Source: Prescottella sp. R16
GTDB lineage: Bacteria; Actinomycetota; Actinomycetes; Mycobacteriales; Mycobacteriaceae
Assembly: GCF_030656875.1 (NCBI RefSeq)
Contig: NZ_CP130943.1
Span: 1,860,001-1,924,000, forward strand
Direction: 5' to 3'
Length of the DNA stretch: 64,000 bases
Part shown: piece by piece, positions 1 to 8,180 of the stretch
Layout: every line of letters starts with the position of its first letter
Numbering within the stretch: position 1 is the stretch's first letter
Notes under the pieces: generated by a model
What the model was told of the DNA's origin: nothing
Databases searched by the model: none
The model's input: the letters and a program-made list of their open reading frames with translations, nothing else
Made by a program: the position numbers and the translations under genes

Positions 1-303
1 CTCGTGCTGGGCACGCCACTGGAAGTGCACGAACTCGTTGTCGACCGAGGCGCCGAGCACCTGGGCGTCGCGGTCCGCGAACTCGTCGTTCAGCTTGCCG
101 AACGCGGCGATCTCCGTCGGGCACACGAACGTGAAGTCCTTGGGCCAGAAGAAGACGACGCGCCACTTGCCGGCGTAGTCGTCGCTGGTGACCTGGGTGA
201 AGTAGTCGTCGGGCTGCTGGGCGTCGACCTTGGACAGGTCGCCACCGATCACGGCGGTCAGGTTGTAAGCCGGGAACTGGTCGCCGATGGTCAGCAGAGC
301 CAT
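1..303 (-). CDS. ahpC: Alkyl hydroperoxide reductase AhpC, partial (5' part of gene)
   Basis: Peroxiredoxin that reduces H2O2, alkyl peroxides and peroxynitrite in the cytoplasm. The first 101 codons are present and the gene runs off the left edge. The reading frame begins MALLTIGDQFPAYNLT and contains the peroxidatic cysteine motif DFTFVCPTE at about residues 57-65, followed by an FGKLNDEF segment typical of actinobacterial AhpC. The start is fixed by a strong AGGAGG at 311-316, 7 nt before ATG. It is divergent from oxyR across 148 bp, the usual OxyR-AhpC layout, so peroxide control by OxyR is expected. The resolving cysteine and C-terminus lie outside the window. The family call is secure. 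Confidence 0.95.
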   Translation of the reverse strand, partial: MALLTIGDQFPAYNLTAVIGGDLSKVDAQQPDDYFTQVTSDDYAGKWRVVFFWPKDFTFVCPTEIAAFGKLNDEFADRDAQVLGASVDNEFVHFQWRAQHE

Positions 304-451
304 GTGTCGTCCTCCTACGTGAAAGTGAACATCTCGAGTACCGCGAGCGGGTCCAGTCGTGCCGGACGACCTGCGTTCTTGCGGTATGCACTCCATAGTG
401 CCCCAAACCCTTCAAAAGGTAAAGGTGATAGGTGGCACTACACTGATAGGC
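304..451. promoter_or_regulatory. ahpC-oxyR divergent promoter region
   Basis: This AT-richer gap separates ahpC and oxyR. On the plus strand TACACT (439-444) is a good -10 that puts +1 at 451, one base before the oxyR ATG, so oxyR is probably near-leaderless. A direct repeat TGATAGG occurs at 426-432 and 444-450, flanking that -10. It may be part of an OxyR contact region, but I cannot assign a precise OxyR operator. Confidence 0.5.
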
Positions 452-1384
452 ATGGCTGATGGGACTTATCAACCGACACTGTCACAGCTGCGTGCCTTTG
501 TCGCGGTGGCCGAATATCGCCACTTCGGAACCGCCGCAGCACGTTTGAATGTGAGCCAGCCCACACTCTCGCAGGCGCTCGCGTCCCTCGAGAACGGTCT
601 CGGTGTGCAGCTCATCGAACGCAGCACCCGCCGCGTCCTCGTCACCGCCGACGGTGAACACCTCCTCGCCCGGGCGAAACTCGTCCTCGACGCCGCCGAC
701 GGCTTCGTCTCCGCCGCGGCCGGGGTGGGCGACGGCCTCGCCGGGCCCCTGCGGATCGGGCTCATCCCCACCGTCGCGCCGTACGTGCTCCCCGGCCTGC
801 TGCCCGCGCTGCGCCGCGACATGCCCGCACTCGTGCCGCAGGTCGTCGAGGACCAGACGGCCCGACTTCTCGACGCACTGCGTGTCGGCACACTCGACGT
901 CGCCGTGATGGCGCTGCCGTCCGAGGTGCAAGGGCTCGTCGAAATTCCCCTGTACACCGAGGAATTCGTGATCGTCCTCCCCGGCGGGCATCCGATGGCG
1001 GGGCGTGACGACCTGCCGCTGCGGGTCCTCGACGAACTGCCCCTGCTGCTGCTCGACGAGGGCCACTGCCTCCGTGATCAAACGTTGGACCTGTGCCGGT
1101 CCGTCGACGCCTACCCGCAGTCCCGGGACACCCGCGCGACATCGCTCGCCACCGTCGTGCAGTGCGTCGCAGGCGGATTGGGCGCCACCCTGGTCCCGGC
1201 GTCGGCCGTCGACGTCGAAACCCGCCGCGGCGACCTCGCCACCGCGCACTTCGCCTCACCCGCCCCCGGACGCACCATCGGACTCGTCTTCCGCGGCTCG
1301 AGCGGACGCGCCGACGGCTACCGGCACCTCGCACAGATCCTGCGGGACGTCGCGCCGGTGGAGGTGGTGCACGCCGAGTCGTGA
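452..1384 (+). CDS. oxyR: LysR-family peroxide regulator OxyR
   Basis: LysR-type transcription factor sensing H2O2 and controlling ahpC. It is 310 aa, normal for the family. An N-terminal winged HTH (about residues 8-65, with FGTAAARLNVSQPTLSQAL) is followed by a type 2 periplasmic-binding-like effector domain (about 93-300). Two cysteines in the effector domain (in EGHCLRDQTLDLCRS) sit where OxyR proteins carry their redox pair. ATG 452 is chosen because it directly precedes the LysR N-terminus and a -10 places +1 at 451; the upstream in-frame ATG at 359 would add an implausible tail into the promoter. It is divergent from ahpC. An intact OxyR fits Rhodococcus, whereas M. tuberculosis oxyR is a pseudogene (from memory). 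Confidence 0.93.
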   Translation: MADGTYQPTLSQLRAFVAVAEYRHFGTAAARLNVSQPTLSQALASLENGLGVQLIERSTRRVLVTADGEHLLARAKLVLDAADGFVSAAAGVGDGLAGPLRIGLIPTVAPYVLPGLLPALRRDMPALVPQVVEDQTARLLDALRVGTLDVAVMALPSEVQGLVEIPLYTEEFVIVLPGGHPMAGRDDLPLRVLDELPLLLLDEGHCLRDQTLDLCRSVDAYPQSRDTRATSLATVVQCVAGGLGATLVPASAVDVETRRGDLATAHFASPAPGRTIGLVFRGSSGRADGYRHLAQILRDVAPVEVVHAES

Positions 1385-1390
1385 CGGCCG

Positions 1391-2152
1391 TCAGCGCCGT
1401 CTGCGTCCGCCCGGCTTGCTCTTGGCTCCCGGCCTACCGGGCTTCCCGGACGGTGTGCCGCCGCGTCGCGGGGCCGGGGCCTTGGTGGTCTTGGCTTCCC
1501 GGGACACCTTGGCGCCCTTGGTCTTCGGGGTTTCGTGCGGGTTTCGGCCGCGGGAACTGTTGGCGGTGCGGCCACGCACGATCCCGATGAACTCCTCGAC
1601 GAGATCGGTGGTGCGGTCCTCGGGCCACGACAGCGCGATCCGGGACTCGGGGGCCCCGGCGACGGGCCGGTAGGTCAGATCCTTGCGGTGGTACAGCCGT
1701 GCCAGCGACATCGGGACGACGAGCACCCCGACCCCGGCGGCAACCAGTTCGATCGCGTCGGCGGTGGTGGCGGGGCGATCGTTCGCGGCCCGGCCGGGCA
1801 ATGCGTCCCACACCAGGGGTGTGTCGAGCGGATCGAGCACGAGCTCGTCCGCGAGATCGCTGAGCGCAATCTCGTCGGCGGCCGTGAACACGTGATCCTT
1901 CGGGACGACGACGACCGGCACCTCGTCGTACAGGGGAATCGCGCTCAGCCCGTCGCGGTCGACCGGCAACCGCAGCAGGGCGACGTCGGCGCGGCCGTCG
2001 CGCAGGGCGACCGTGGCGTCGACGGCGTCGACGGCCACCAGCTCGAGCGGGGTGTCGGCCAGGCGTTCACCCCAGATGCGGACCCACTTCGCGGGGGTGA
2101 CACCGGGGACGTACGCGAGCCGGAACGGTGGGGGATCGGTCGCCTCGGTCAC
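1391..2152 (-). CDS. LysR substrate-binding-domain protein without HTH, basic C-terminal tail
   Basis: This 253 aa protein resembles only the effector-binding half of LysR regulators. Residues about 10-195 show alternating alpha/beta segments such as LAYVPGVTPAKWVRIW, DVALLRLPVDRDGL and LVAAGVGVLVVPMSLARLY, the last being the usual end of subdomain II. No helix-turn-helix precedes it. The last 50 or so residues are a low-complexity Lys/Arg/Pro/Gly tail ending in GGRRRR, suggesting nucleic acid or ribosome contact (inference). The GTG start is supported by TAGCCT at 2159-2164 placing +1 exactly on it. It is divergent from the DUF5997 gene, which has the same leaderless arrangement, so the two are probably co-regulated. 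Its molecular function is unknown. Confidence 0.8.
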   Translation of the reverse strand: MTEATDPPPFRLAYVPGVTPAKWVRIWGERLADTPLELVAVDAVDATVALRDGRADVALLRLPVDRDGLSAIPLYDEVPVVVVPKDHVFTAADEIALSDLADELVLDPLDTPLVWDALPGRAANDRPATTADAIELVAAGVGVLVVPMSLARLYHRKDLTYRPVAGAPESRIALSWPEDRTTDLVEEFIGIVRGRTANSSRGRNPHETPKTKGAKVSREAKTTKAPAPRRGGTPSGKPGRPGAKSKPGGRRRR

Positions 2153-2214
2153 CCGGTCAGGCTACCCGCAGCGGCGAGTGCAGCCGCGCCGCGCATGCTC
2201 GTTACCCTTGACGT
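2153..2214. promoter_or_regulatory. Divergent pair of leaderless promoters
   Basis: Two -10 elements lie in this 62 bp gap: TAGCCT on the minus strand (2159-2164) and TACCCT on the plus strand (2203-2208). Each puts +1 on the first base of the adjacent start codon (2152 and 2215). No Shine-Dalgarno precedes either gene. Confidence 0.6.
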
Positions 2215-2640
2215 ATGACGTCGCAGAAGACTCCCCAGACGATGAAGCCCGCCACCGCGGCCAAGAAGCTGGGTGTGTACCTCCAGGCCACCCCCGCCGA
2301 GTTCCAGGCCGGCGTGGTCTCGCGCGACGAGCTGAACGAGTGGCAGGCCACCCCGCCCGAGTGGCTCGTCGCACTCCGCAAGGACGGTCCGCACCCCAAG
2401 GACGTGGTCGCCGCGAAGCTCGGTGTCTCCATTGCCGGGCTGGCCCGCGGCGGGGTCACCGAGGCCCTCACCACCGAACAGATCGACGCCCTGCTCGCCG
2501 ACCAGCCGGACTGGCTCGCCGCCGAACGCGCCAATCTCGTCGAGGTGCGCAAGGAGGACAAGCGGATCCGCGAGCAGCAGGCCGCGAAGCGGGAGGCGTC
2601 CAACCGCCGCGAACGCAACTCCGGGCCGTTCAAGGGGTAG
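2215..2640 (+). CDS. DUF5997 family protein
   Basis: A small cytoplasmic protein of 141 aa conserved in actinobacteria, with no known function. The N-terminal half carries KKLGVYLQATPAEFQ and ELNEWQATPPEWLVALR, followed by an HTH-like segment (HPKDVVAAKLGVSIAGLAR) and a strongly charged C-terminal helix of about 30 residues ending NSGPFKG. The ATG is leaderless: TACCCT at 2203-2208 places +1 at 2215. It sits head to head with the HTH-less LysR-like gene, a pairing I recall from mycobacterial genomes, which suggests a shared role. The KLGVSIAGLARGGVTEALTTEQI stretch could be a degenerate DNA-binding helix pair, but that is speculation. Confidence 0.85.
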   Translation: MTSQKTPQTMKPATAAKKLGVYLQATPAEFQAGVVSRDELNEWQATPPEWLVALRKDGPHPKDVVAAKLGVSIAGLARGGVTEALTTEQIDALLADQPDWLAAERANLVEVRKEDKRIREQQAAKREASNRRERNSGPFKG

Positions 2641-2656
2641 AAGCGGCCGATACGAC

Positions 2657-2717
2657 GCACTGCGGGCGGTTGCTGCGCGTTCCTCTCGGGGAACGGCACA
2701 GCAACCGCCCGCAGTGC
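2657..2717. terminator. Bidirectional terminator, 19 bp perfect inverted repeat
   Basis: Perfect 19 bp arms at 2657-2675 and 2699-2717 enclose a 23 nt loop that holds a second hairpin (CGTTCC at 2678-2683, GGAACG at 2690-2695). It lies between the convergent DUF5997 and DUF4203 genes. There is no U-tract, as is usual for actinobacterial terminators. Confidence 0.8.
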
Positions 2718-2727
2718 TGTGGTGGGG

Positions 2728-3366
2728 CTATGCAGCAGGAACCGGCTGCCACTGGTCGCGCAGCGTGCGCTCCCGCCCGAGCATGCCGATCTGGGCGAGC
2801 AGTCCGGCGACGACCAGGACGATGTAGAGGGTGTACCACCACCAGTCGTGGGAGATCGTCTCGGTGAGGGTGCCGCGGTCGAAGTCGGCGGTGTCGATCG
2901 TGCCGACCAGCAACATGACGCCCGCGGTCACGGCAGTCGCCCCACCGAACGAGCTGACCACCACCAGCAGGAGCGCCGGCAGATTCGCCGCCAACGCCAG
3001 GACCGCCAGGGCGATACCCACGAGCACTCCGACGAGGACGACGACCCAGTTCCAGGTGACACCGAGCGCCGCCATCGCCGCCGAACCGAGAACGAAGCCG
3101 ACCGACGCCATCGCCAACGTCACCGCAACCGCGTAGTACAGGTACGCCAGCAGCGAGAACAGCACCGCGACGAGGACGCCGACGATCCAGCCGAGCGCCG
3201 TGGCGAACACCCCGTCCCCGGTCACCGCCGACACCAGCCCGGCACCGAGAGCCAGGCCGACGAACGCTCCCCACAGCGCGATGACGAACCGCATCGCCAC
3301 CACACCCCGGAAACAGAACACGGCGCCGATCACGACGGCGAGAATCCCGATCACTATGTCCGACAT
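2728..3366 (-). CDS. DUF4203 (TM7S3/TM198-like) membrane protein
   Basis: Integral membrane protein of 212 aa with about seven hydrophobic helices from residue 4 to 195, rich in Val/Ala/Gly with little soluble sequence. The Gly-rich repeating helices (for example ALWGAFVGLALGAGLVSA and ASVGFVLGSAAMAALG) match the DUF4203/TMEM198-like domain. One extracytoplasmic loop is charged and aromatic (TADFDRGTLTETISHDWWW). The ATG is leaderless: TATTGT at 3373-3378 places +1 at 3366. It is only 19 bp downstream of the DUF3516 helicase in the same direction, so read-through from that gene is possible as well. No specific function can be assigned. Confidence 0.75.
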   Translation of the reverse strand: MSDIVIGILAVVIGAVFCFRGVVAMRFVIALWGAFVGLALGAGLVSAVTGDGVFATALGWIVGVLVAVLFSLLAYLYYAVAVTLAMASVGFVLGSAAMAALGVTWNWVVVLVGVLVGIALAVLALAANLPALLLVVVSSFGGATAVTAGVMLLVGTIDTADFDRGTLTETISHDWWWYTLYIVLVVAGLLAQIGMLGRERTLRDQWQPVPAA

Positions 3367-3385
3367 GGGGGAACAATACCGCCGC

Positions 3386-5905
3386 TCAGCCCTCGGCGAC
3401 CTCGAACTCGTCGAAGACCACCTCGCCGGCGGCGTCGGATTCGGCGAGGTTGACCTCGCCGAGCAGTGCCCAGCCGTGGTCGCCGTTCGGATCCTCGAGC
3501 ACCTGACGGACCCGCCACAGCGTCGGCTCGACGGTCACCTGGAACAGCAGCGGGCCGCGCGCGGACGGGCCGGTGCCGATCTCGTCGTGCTCGTCGAAGT
3601 ACAGCTCGAGCAGATCGGACCAGTCGTCGGCGTCGAGACCGTCACCGAGCTCGGCGAGCTCGTCCCACCGCTGCCGCGACGCCAGTTCGACACGCCGGAA
3701 CATCGCATTGCGCACCATCACCTTGAAGGCACGCGGATTCGCGGTGACCGGGCGCGGCGTGTCCGCACCGAACGCGACCTGCTGGTCGTCGGATTCGACG
3801 CCCGGATCGGTGAGCTGCTCCCACTCGTCGAGCAGGCTCGAATCGACCTGGCGGATCAGCTCACCCAGCCACTCGATGAGGTCCTCGATCTCCTCGGTGC
3901 GCGCGTCGGCCGGAACCGTCTGCCGCAGAGCGCGGTACGCGTCCGCGAGGTACCGCAGCACCAGTCCCTCGGAGCGGGCCAGCCCGTAGTGGCTCACGAG
4001 TTCGGAGAACGTCATCGACCGCTCGATCATGTCGCGGACCACCGACTTCGGCGACAGCGTGAACTCGTTCATCCACGGATGCCCCTCGCGGTACAGCTCG
4101 AACGCGGGGAACAGGATGTCGGACAGCGGCTTCGGCCACGTGATCTCCTCGAGAAGTTCCATCCGCTCCTCGTACTCGATCCCGTCGGCCTTCATCTCCG
4201 CGACCGCCTCGCCGCGCGCCGCGTGCTGCTGCGCCATGAGGATCTGCCGCGGATCGTCGAGCGTCGACTCGATCACCGACACCACGTCGAGTGCGTACGA
4301 CGGAGATTCGGGGTCGAGCAGTTCCAGCGAGGCCAGCGCGAACGGCGACAGCGGCTGGTTGAGCGCGAAGTCCCGCTGCAGATCCACGGTCAGCCGGGCG
4401 AACCGGCCGTCCTCGTCGGGTTCGTCGAGCTGTTCGACGATCCCCGCCTGCAACAGGCCCCGGTACAGGCGGATCGCCTTGAGAATGTGCTTGCGCTGCG
4501 CGGGCCGCGGCTCGTGGTTGTCCTCGAGCAGGTGCCGCATCGCCTCGAACCCGTTACCGGGGCGGGCGATCACGTTGAGCAGCATCGAGTTGCTCACCGA
4601 GAACCGGGACACCAGGGGCTCCGGTTCGGCGGCGACGATCTTCTCGAACGTGCCCTCACCCCACGACACGAACCCCTCGGGGGCTTTCTTGCGCTGCACC
4701 TTCCGGCGCTTCTTCGGATCGTCCCCGGCCTTCGCGAGAGCCCGGACGTTCTCGATCTCGTGCTCGGGCGCCTGCACGACGACGTTGCCGAACGTGTCGT
4801 AGCCGGCGCGGCCGGCGCGCCCGGCGATCTGATGGAACTCGCGGGCCTTGAGCTGCCGGGTGCGGGTGCCGTCGAACTTCGTCAACCCGGTCAGCAGCAC
4901 CGTGCGGATCGGCACGTTGATACCGACCCCCAGCGTGTCGGTGCCGCAGATGACCTTGAGCAGGCCGTCCTGCGCGAGCCGTTCGACGAGCCGCCGGTAC
5001 TTCGGCAACATGCCGGCGTGGTGGACGCCGATCCCGTGCCGCACCAGCCGCGACAGGGTCTTGCCGAACCCGGTGGTGAACCGGAACGCGCCGATGGCCT
5101 CGGCGATCGCGGCCTTCTCCTCCTTGGAACACATGTTGACGCTCGTCAGCGCCTGCGCCCGCTCGAGGGCCGCCGCCTGCGTGAAGTGCACGACGTACAC
5201 CGGCGCCTGATGCGTGGTGACGAGTTCCTCGATCTCCTCGCCGATCGGGGTCTGCGAATACGAGAAGTGCAGCGGCACCGGACGTTCCGTTCCCGACACC
5301 TCCGTCGTCGGGCGTCCGGTGCGACGGGTGAGATCCTTGCAGAGGTGGCTGACGTCTCCGAGGGTCGCCGACATCAGCAGGAACTGCGCGTTCGGCAGCT
5401 CGATGAGCGGCACCTGCCACGCCCAGCCCCGATCGGGTTCGGAGTAGAAGTGGAACTCGTCCATCACGACCTGGCCGATGTCCGATCCCGGCCCCTCCCG
5501 CAGCGCCAGATTCGCGACGATCTCCGCGGTCGCGCAGATGATCGGTGCCGACGAGTTCACCGACGCGTCCCCGGTCATCATGCCGACGTTGTCGGCGCCG
5601 AACACCTCGCACAGGGCGAAGAACTTCTCACTCACCAGGGCCTTGATCGGTGCCGTGTAGAACGTCCGCCGGCCTTCGGCGAGCGCGAAGAAGTGCGCGC
5701 CCAGGGCGACCATCGACTTCCCCGACCCGGTCGGGGTGGCCAGGATGACGTTCGCCCCCGACACCAGCTCCATGAGCGCTTCCTCCTGCGCCGGATACAG
5801 CTGCAGGCCGCGGTCGCTCGTCCACGACGTGAAGGCGTCGAACAGGGCGTCGGGGTCGACGTCGCCGGAGTCGGTGGACGGGGGGAGGAGTTCGGGTAGC
5901 AGCAC
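3386..5905 (-). CDS. DEAD/DEAH-box helicase with DUF3516
   Basis: Superfamily 2 RNA/DNA helicase of 839 aa. The helicase core occupies about residues 30-400: Walker A ATPTGSGKS (56-64), DEFH box (149-152), motif III SAT (179-181), and motifs V/VI in GTDTLGVGINVP and QIAGRAGRAG. The remainder (about 430-839) is the actinobacterial DUF3516 region. It resembles Ski2/HelY-type enzymes in general form but is a separate family. The GTG start at 5905 is leaderless, with TAGCCT at 5912-5917 placing +1 exactly on it. The substrate is unknown; RNA processing or decay is a reasonable guess from the DUF3516/Ski2-like relationship. Confidence 0.9.
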   Translation of the reverse strand: MLLPELLPPSTDSGDVDPDALFDAFTSWTSDRGLQLYPAQEEALMELVSGANVILATPTGSGKSMVALGAHFFALAEGRRTFYTAPIKALVSEKFFALCEVFGADNVGMMTGDASVNSSAPIICATAEIVANLALREGPGSDIGQVVMDEFHFYSEPDRGWAWQVPLIELPNAQFLLMSATLGDVSHLCKDLTRRTGRPTTEVSGTERPVPLHFSYSQTPIGEEIEELVTTHQAPVYVVHFTQAAALERAQALTSVNMCSKEEKAAIAEAIGAFRFTTGFGKTLSRLVRHGIGVHHAGMLPKYRRLVERLAQDGLLKVICGTDTLGVGINVPIRTVLLTGLTKFDGTRTRQLKAREFHQIAGRAGRAGYDTFGNVVVQAPEHEIENVRALAKAGDDPKKRRKVQRKKAPEGFVSWGEGTFEKIVAAEPEPLVSRFSVSNSMLLNVIARPGNGFEAMRHLLEDNHEPRPAQRKHILKAIRLYRGLLQAGIVEQLDEPDEDGRFARLTVDLQRDFALNQPLSPFALASLELLDPESPSYALDVVSVIESTLDDPRQILMAQQHAARGEAVAEMKADGIEYEERMELLEEITWPKPLSDILFPAFELYREGHPWMNEFTLSPKSVVRDMIERSMTFSELVSHYGLARSEGLVLRYLADAYRALRQTVPADARTEEIEDLIEWLGELIRQVDSSLLDEWEQLTDPGVESDDQQVAFGADTPRPVTANPRAFKVMVRNAMFRRVELASRQRWDELAELGDGLDADDWSDLLELYFDEHDEIGTGPSARGPLLFQVTVEPTLWRVRQVLEDPNGDHGWALLGEVNLAESDAAGEVVFDEFEVAEG

Positions 5906-5939
5906 TGTTACAGGCTAGAGGCTCGCGCCGACAGCTCTG

Positions 5940-6977
5940 TCACGTGGCGCTGCGCTCGTCGGATCCCATCGCGCCCAGCACCGCCATCCGGGTCTCGGGG
6001 CTGCCGGTGATGTCGGCCTCGCCGACGCCGTCGATCAGCAGGGTGCGCCAGCGGTCCGCATCGAACTCGAGCGGTGTCGTCGACGCCAGGAAGTCCTCGA
6101 GAACGCTCAGGAACCGGATCGGCTCGTCCCGGAACGGGAAATGCCCGGCGTCCGCGAAGATCTCGAGCCGCGAACCAGGCATCGCCGAATGCGCCAGATG
6201 CGCGTGCGCGACAGGGATCACCGAATCCTGGGCGCCCCAGATCACCTGCACCGGAAGGTTCTCCGTCAGATAACTGCGGTCCAGCATCGTGACGACCTGG
6301 CCGCGCCAGTCGACGACCGAACGCAGCGTCCGCAGATATGCCTCGTACGCCGTCGGATCGGGCAGGTCCCCGAGCACCCGCACGAGATCCGGGGTGTCGT
6401 GCAGCATCGCCCCCGGGCGCAGCGGCGACCCGTGGATGCGGGCGACGACCGCGCCGGCCGCCCGGACCGCGGTCATCGCCCCCGGCACCCGCAGCAGCTT
6501 GAGCATCTCGTTGACCACCGGCACCGACACCAGGCGCAGCAGCGGATGCACGTCCTTCGTGACGCCGCCGGTCGACACCAGCACCAGCCGTTCCACCATC
6601 TGCGGGAACTGGTACGCGAACTGCATCGCGACCCCGCCGCCGAGCGAATGCCCGACGACGGTCACCGTGTCGATGCCCAGCACCGACAGCAGATCCCGCA
6701 CCCCGTTCGCGTACGCGGCGACCGAGTAGTCCGCGCGCGGCTTGTCGGAACGCCCGTGTCCCAGCAGATCGGGTGCGATGACGGTGTGGTTCTCCGCGAG
6801 GTGCGGAATGATCTCGCTCCACGTCGACGAGTTGTCGCCGATCCCGTGCAGCAGCAGGACCGCAGGACCGCTGCCGGCGATGCGGAACGCACGCCGGTAA
6901 CCGTGGATCGTCCGGAACACCAACTGGGGTTCGGTGTCGGGAACCGGGCGGAGCGCACGCGTACGGGGGTCGCTCAT
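5940..6977 (-). CDS. Alpha/beta hydrolase (Rv2715-like)
   Basis: Serine hydrolase of 345 aa with an alpha/beta fold. It has an oxyanion HGIGDNSS motif, the nucleophile elbow GHSLGGG, an acid residue in WGAQDSVIP and the catalytic His in DAGHFPFRDEP. A cap region follows strand 6. ATG 6977 is preceded by TGGAGG with good spacing. A possible minus-strand -10 (TATCGT at 7035-7040) gives a leader of about 50 nt that includes CCGTT-CGAT-AACGG at 7004-7017. It lies just downstream of the PAC2 gene, matching the Rv2714-Rv2715 adjacency of mycobacteria (from memory). The substrate is unknown. Confidence 0.88.
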   Translation of the reverse strand: MSDPRTRALRPVPDTEPQLVFRTIHGYRRAFRIAGSGPAVLLLHGIGDNSSTWSEIIPHLAENHTVIAPDLLGHGRSDKPRADYSVAAYANGVRDLLSVLGIDTVTVVGHSLGGGVAMQFAYQFPQMVERLVLVSTGGVTKDVHPLLRLVSVPVVNEMLKLLRVPGAMTAVRAAGAVVARIHGSPLRPGAMLHDTPDLVRVLGDLPDPTAYEAYLRTLRSVVDWRGQVVTMLDRSYLTENLPVQVIWGAQDSVIPVAHAHLAHSAMPGSRLEIFADAGHFPFRDEPIRFLSVLEDFLASTTPLEFDADRWRTLLIDGVGEADITGSPETRMAVLGAMGSDERSAT

Positions 6978-7076
6978 GTCGCCTCCAGATGCTGCCGGAA
7001 CAGCCGTTCGATAACGGACAGGTCTCGCTTTTCGACGATACCTGGACGCCCGACCTGCCGCCGGGGATCGGGTCGG

Positions 7077-8045
7077 TCAGTTCCCGGGTTCGCCGGAACC
7101 CGTGTCGCCGGTGCCGGTATCGGTGTCGCCCAGCCGGGACTGCTCGGCCAGGAACCGTTCGAACTCGGCGCCCAGCTCGTCGCCGCTGGGCAGATCGGCG
7201 TCGGTGGCCAGCAGCGTCGACTGCTGTTCCTGTGCGGCCACGTACGAGTCGTACTGGTTCTCGAGGGCCCGCACCACCTGCTGCACCTCCTCGTTCGACG
7301 CGATGTGCTCGTCGATCTGTTCCCGCACCCGCGCCGCCGCCTCACCGAGCGCGGCGAGCGGCAGCTCGAGATCCGCGATCTCCATCACGTTCTCGAGCAG
7401 CGTCTCGGCGGCCGCCGGATAGTCGGTCTGCGCGAGGTAGTGGGGGACGTGGACCGAGAACCCGACCGCCTCGTGGCCGTGCTCGCTCATCCGCAACTCC
7501 AGCAGCGACGACGCGCTGCCCGGCACCTGCAGTTCACCCGACCAGCGATGGTGATCCTCGATCAACTCCCGGTTCGTCGAGTGCGCGGTCACACTCGACG
7601 GGCGAGTGTGGGGGATCGCCATCGGGATCGCGTTGATGCCGATGGTCCGACGCACCCCCAGCTGCTCGGCGAGCAGCCGCACCGCCGTGGTGAACCGCTC
7701 CCAGCGCAGATCCGGTTCCAGACCGGCCAGCAGCAGGAACGGGGTGCCCGCGGTGTCGCGCAGCGCGTATAACTCCAGCTTCGGGGCATCGAAATCGGAG
7801 AAGTGGTCGGCCTTGAACGTCATGGTCGGCCGCCGCGACCGGTAGTCGATCAGTTCGTCCACCGCGAACGACGCCACGAGCTCCGTCTCGAGGCTCTCCC
7901 GCAGATGCTTCGTGGCCAGCTTCACGGCGTGACCGGCGTCGGAGAACCCCTCGAGACCGTGCACCAGAACAGGTCCCAGGCCGTCGGCGGAGGACAGATG
8001 CGGCGCCGGGAACTCCAGCTCGTACATCTTCGACTGCTCGTCCAT
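7077..8045 (-). CDS. PAC2 family (proteasome assembly chaperone-like) protein
   Basis: A 322 aa protein of the PAC2 fold, the actinobacterial relative of proteasome assembly chaperone 2 and of Rv2714. Characteristic segments are VLVHGLEGFSDAGHAVKLA near the N-terminus, the RPTMTFKADHFSDF strand region, and GINAIPMAIPHTRPSSVTAHSTN mid-protein. The C-terminal 90 residues are helical and acidic and end in GTGDTGSGEPGN. ATG 8045 is chosen because AGGAAGGGAG precedes it at normal spacing and the fold starts there. The biochemical role in bacteria is not established. Confidence 0.88.
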   Translation of the reverse strand: MDEQSKMYELEFPAPHLSSADGLGPVLVHGLEGFSDAGHAVKLATKHLRESLETELVASFAVDELIDYRSRRPTMTFKADHFSDFDAPKLELYALRDTAGTPFLLLAGLEPDLRWERFTTAVRLLAEQLGVRRTIGINAIPMAIPHTRPSSVTAHSTNRELIEDHHRWSGELQVPGSASSLLELRMSEHGHEAVGFSVHVPHYLAQTDYPAAAETLLENVMEIADLELPLAALGEAAARVREQIDEHIASNEEVQQVVRALENQYDSYVAAQEQQSTLLATDADLPSGDELGAEFERFLAEQSRLGDTDTGTGDTGSGEPGN

Positions 8046-8180
8046 GACGGCTCCCTTCCTTACGAACGTCAGCTTCCAGTGTCCACCACCGGCGTCCGCG
8101 CACGGAAACCGGCGGTGTGCGATGCGGGTGTGCCACGCTGTCGGGGAACGGGTCGACGGCCGCACGGGAAGGGGACGGTG

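Noticed and set aside
359..451. Upstream in-frame ATG extension of oxyR
   Set aside because: It would put 31 unrelated residues before a complete LysR N-terminus and cover the promoter with its TACACT -10.
3200..5899. Very long plus-strand frame (about 900 codons) opposite the DUF3516 helicase
   Set aside because: It is a GC-rich antisense shadow: Arg/His/Asp-rich composition, no recognisable domain, and it covers a helicase with all motifs on the other strand.
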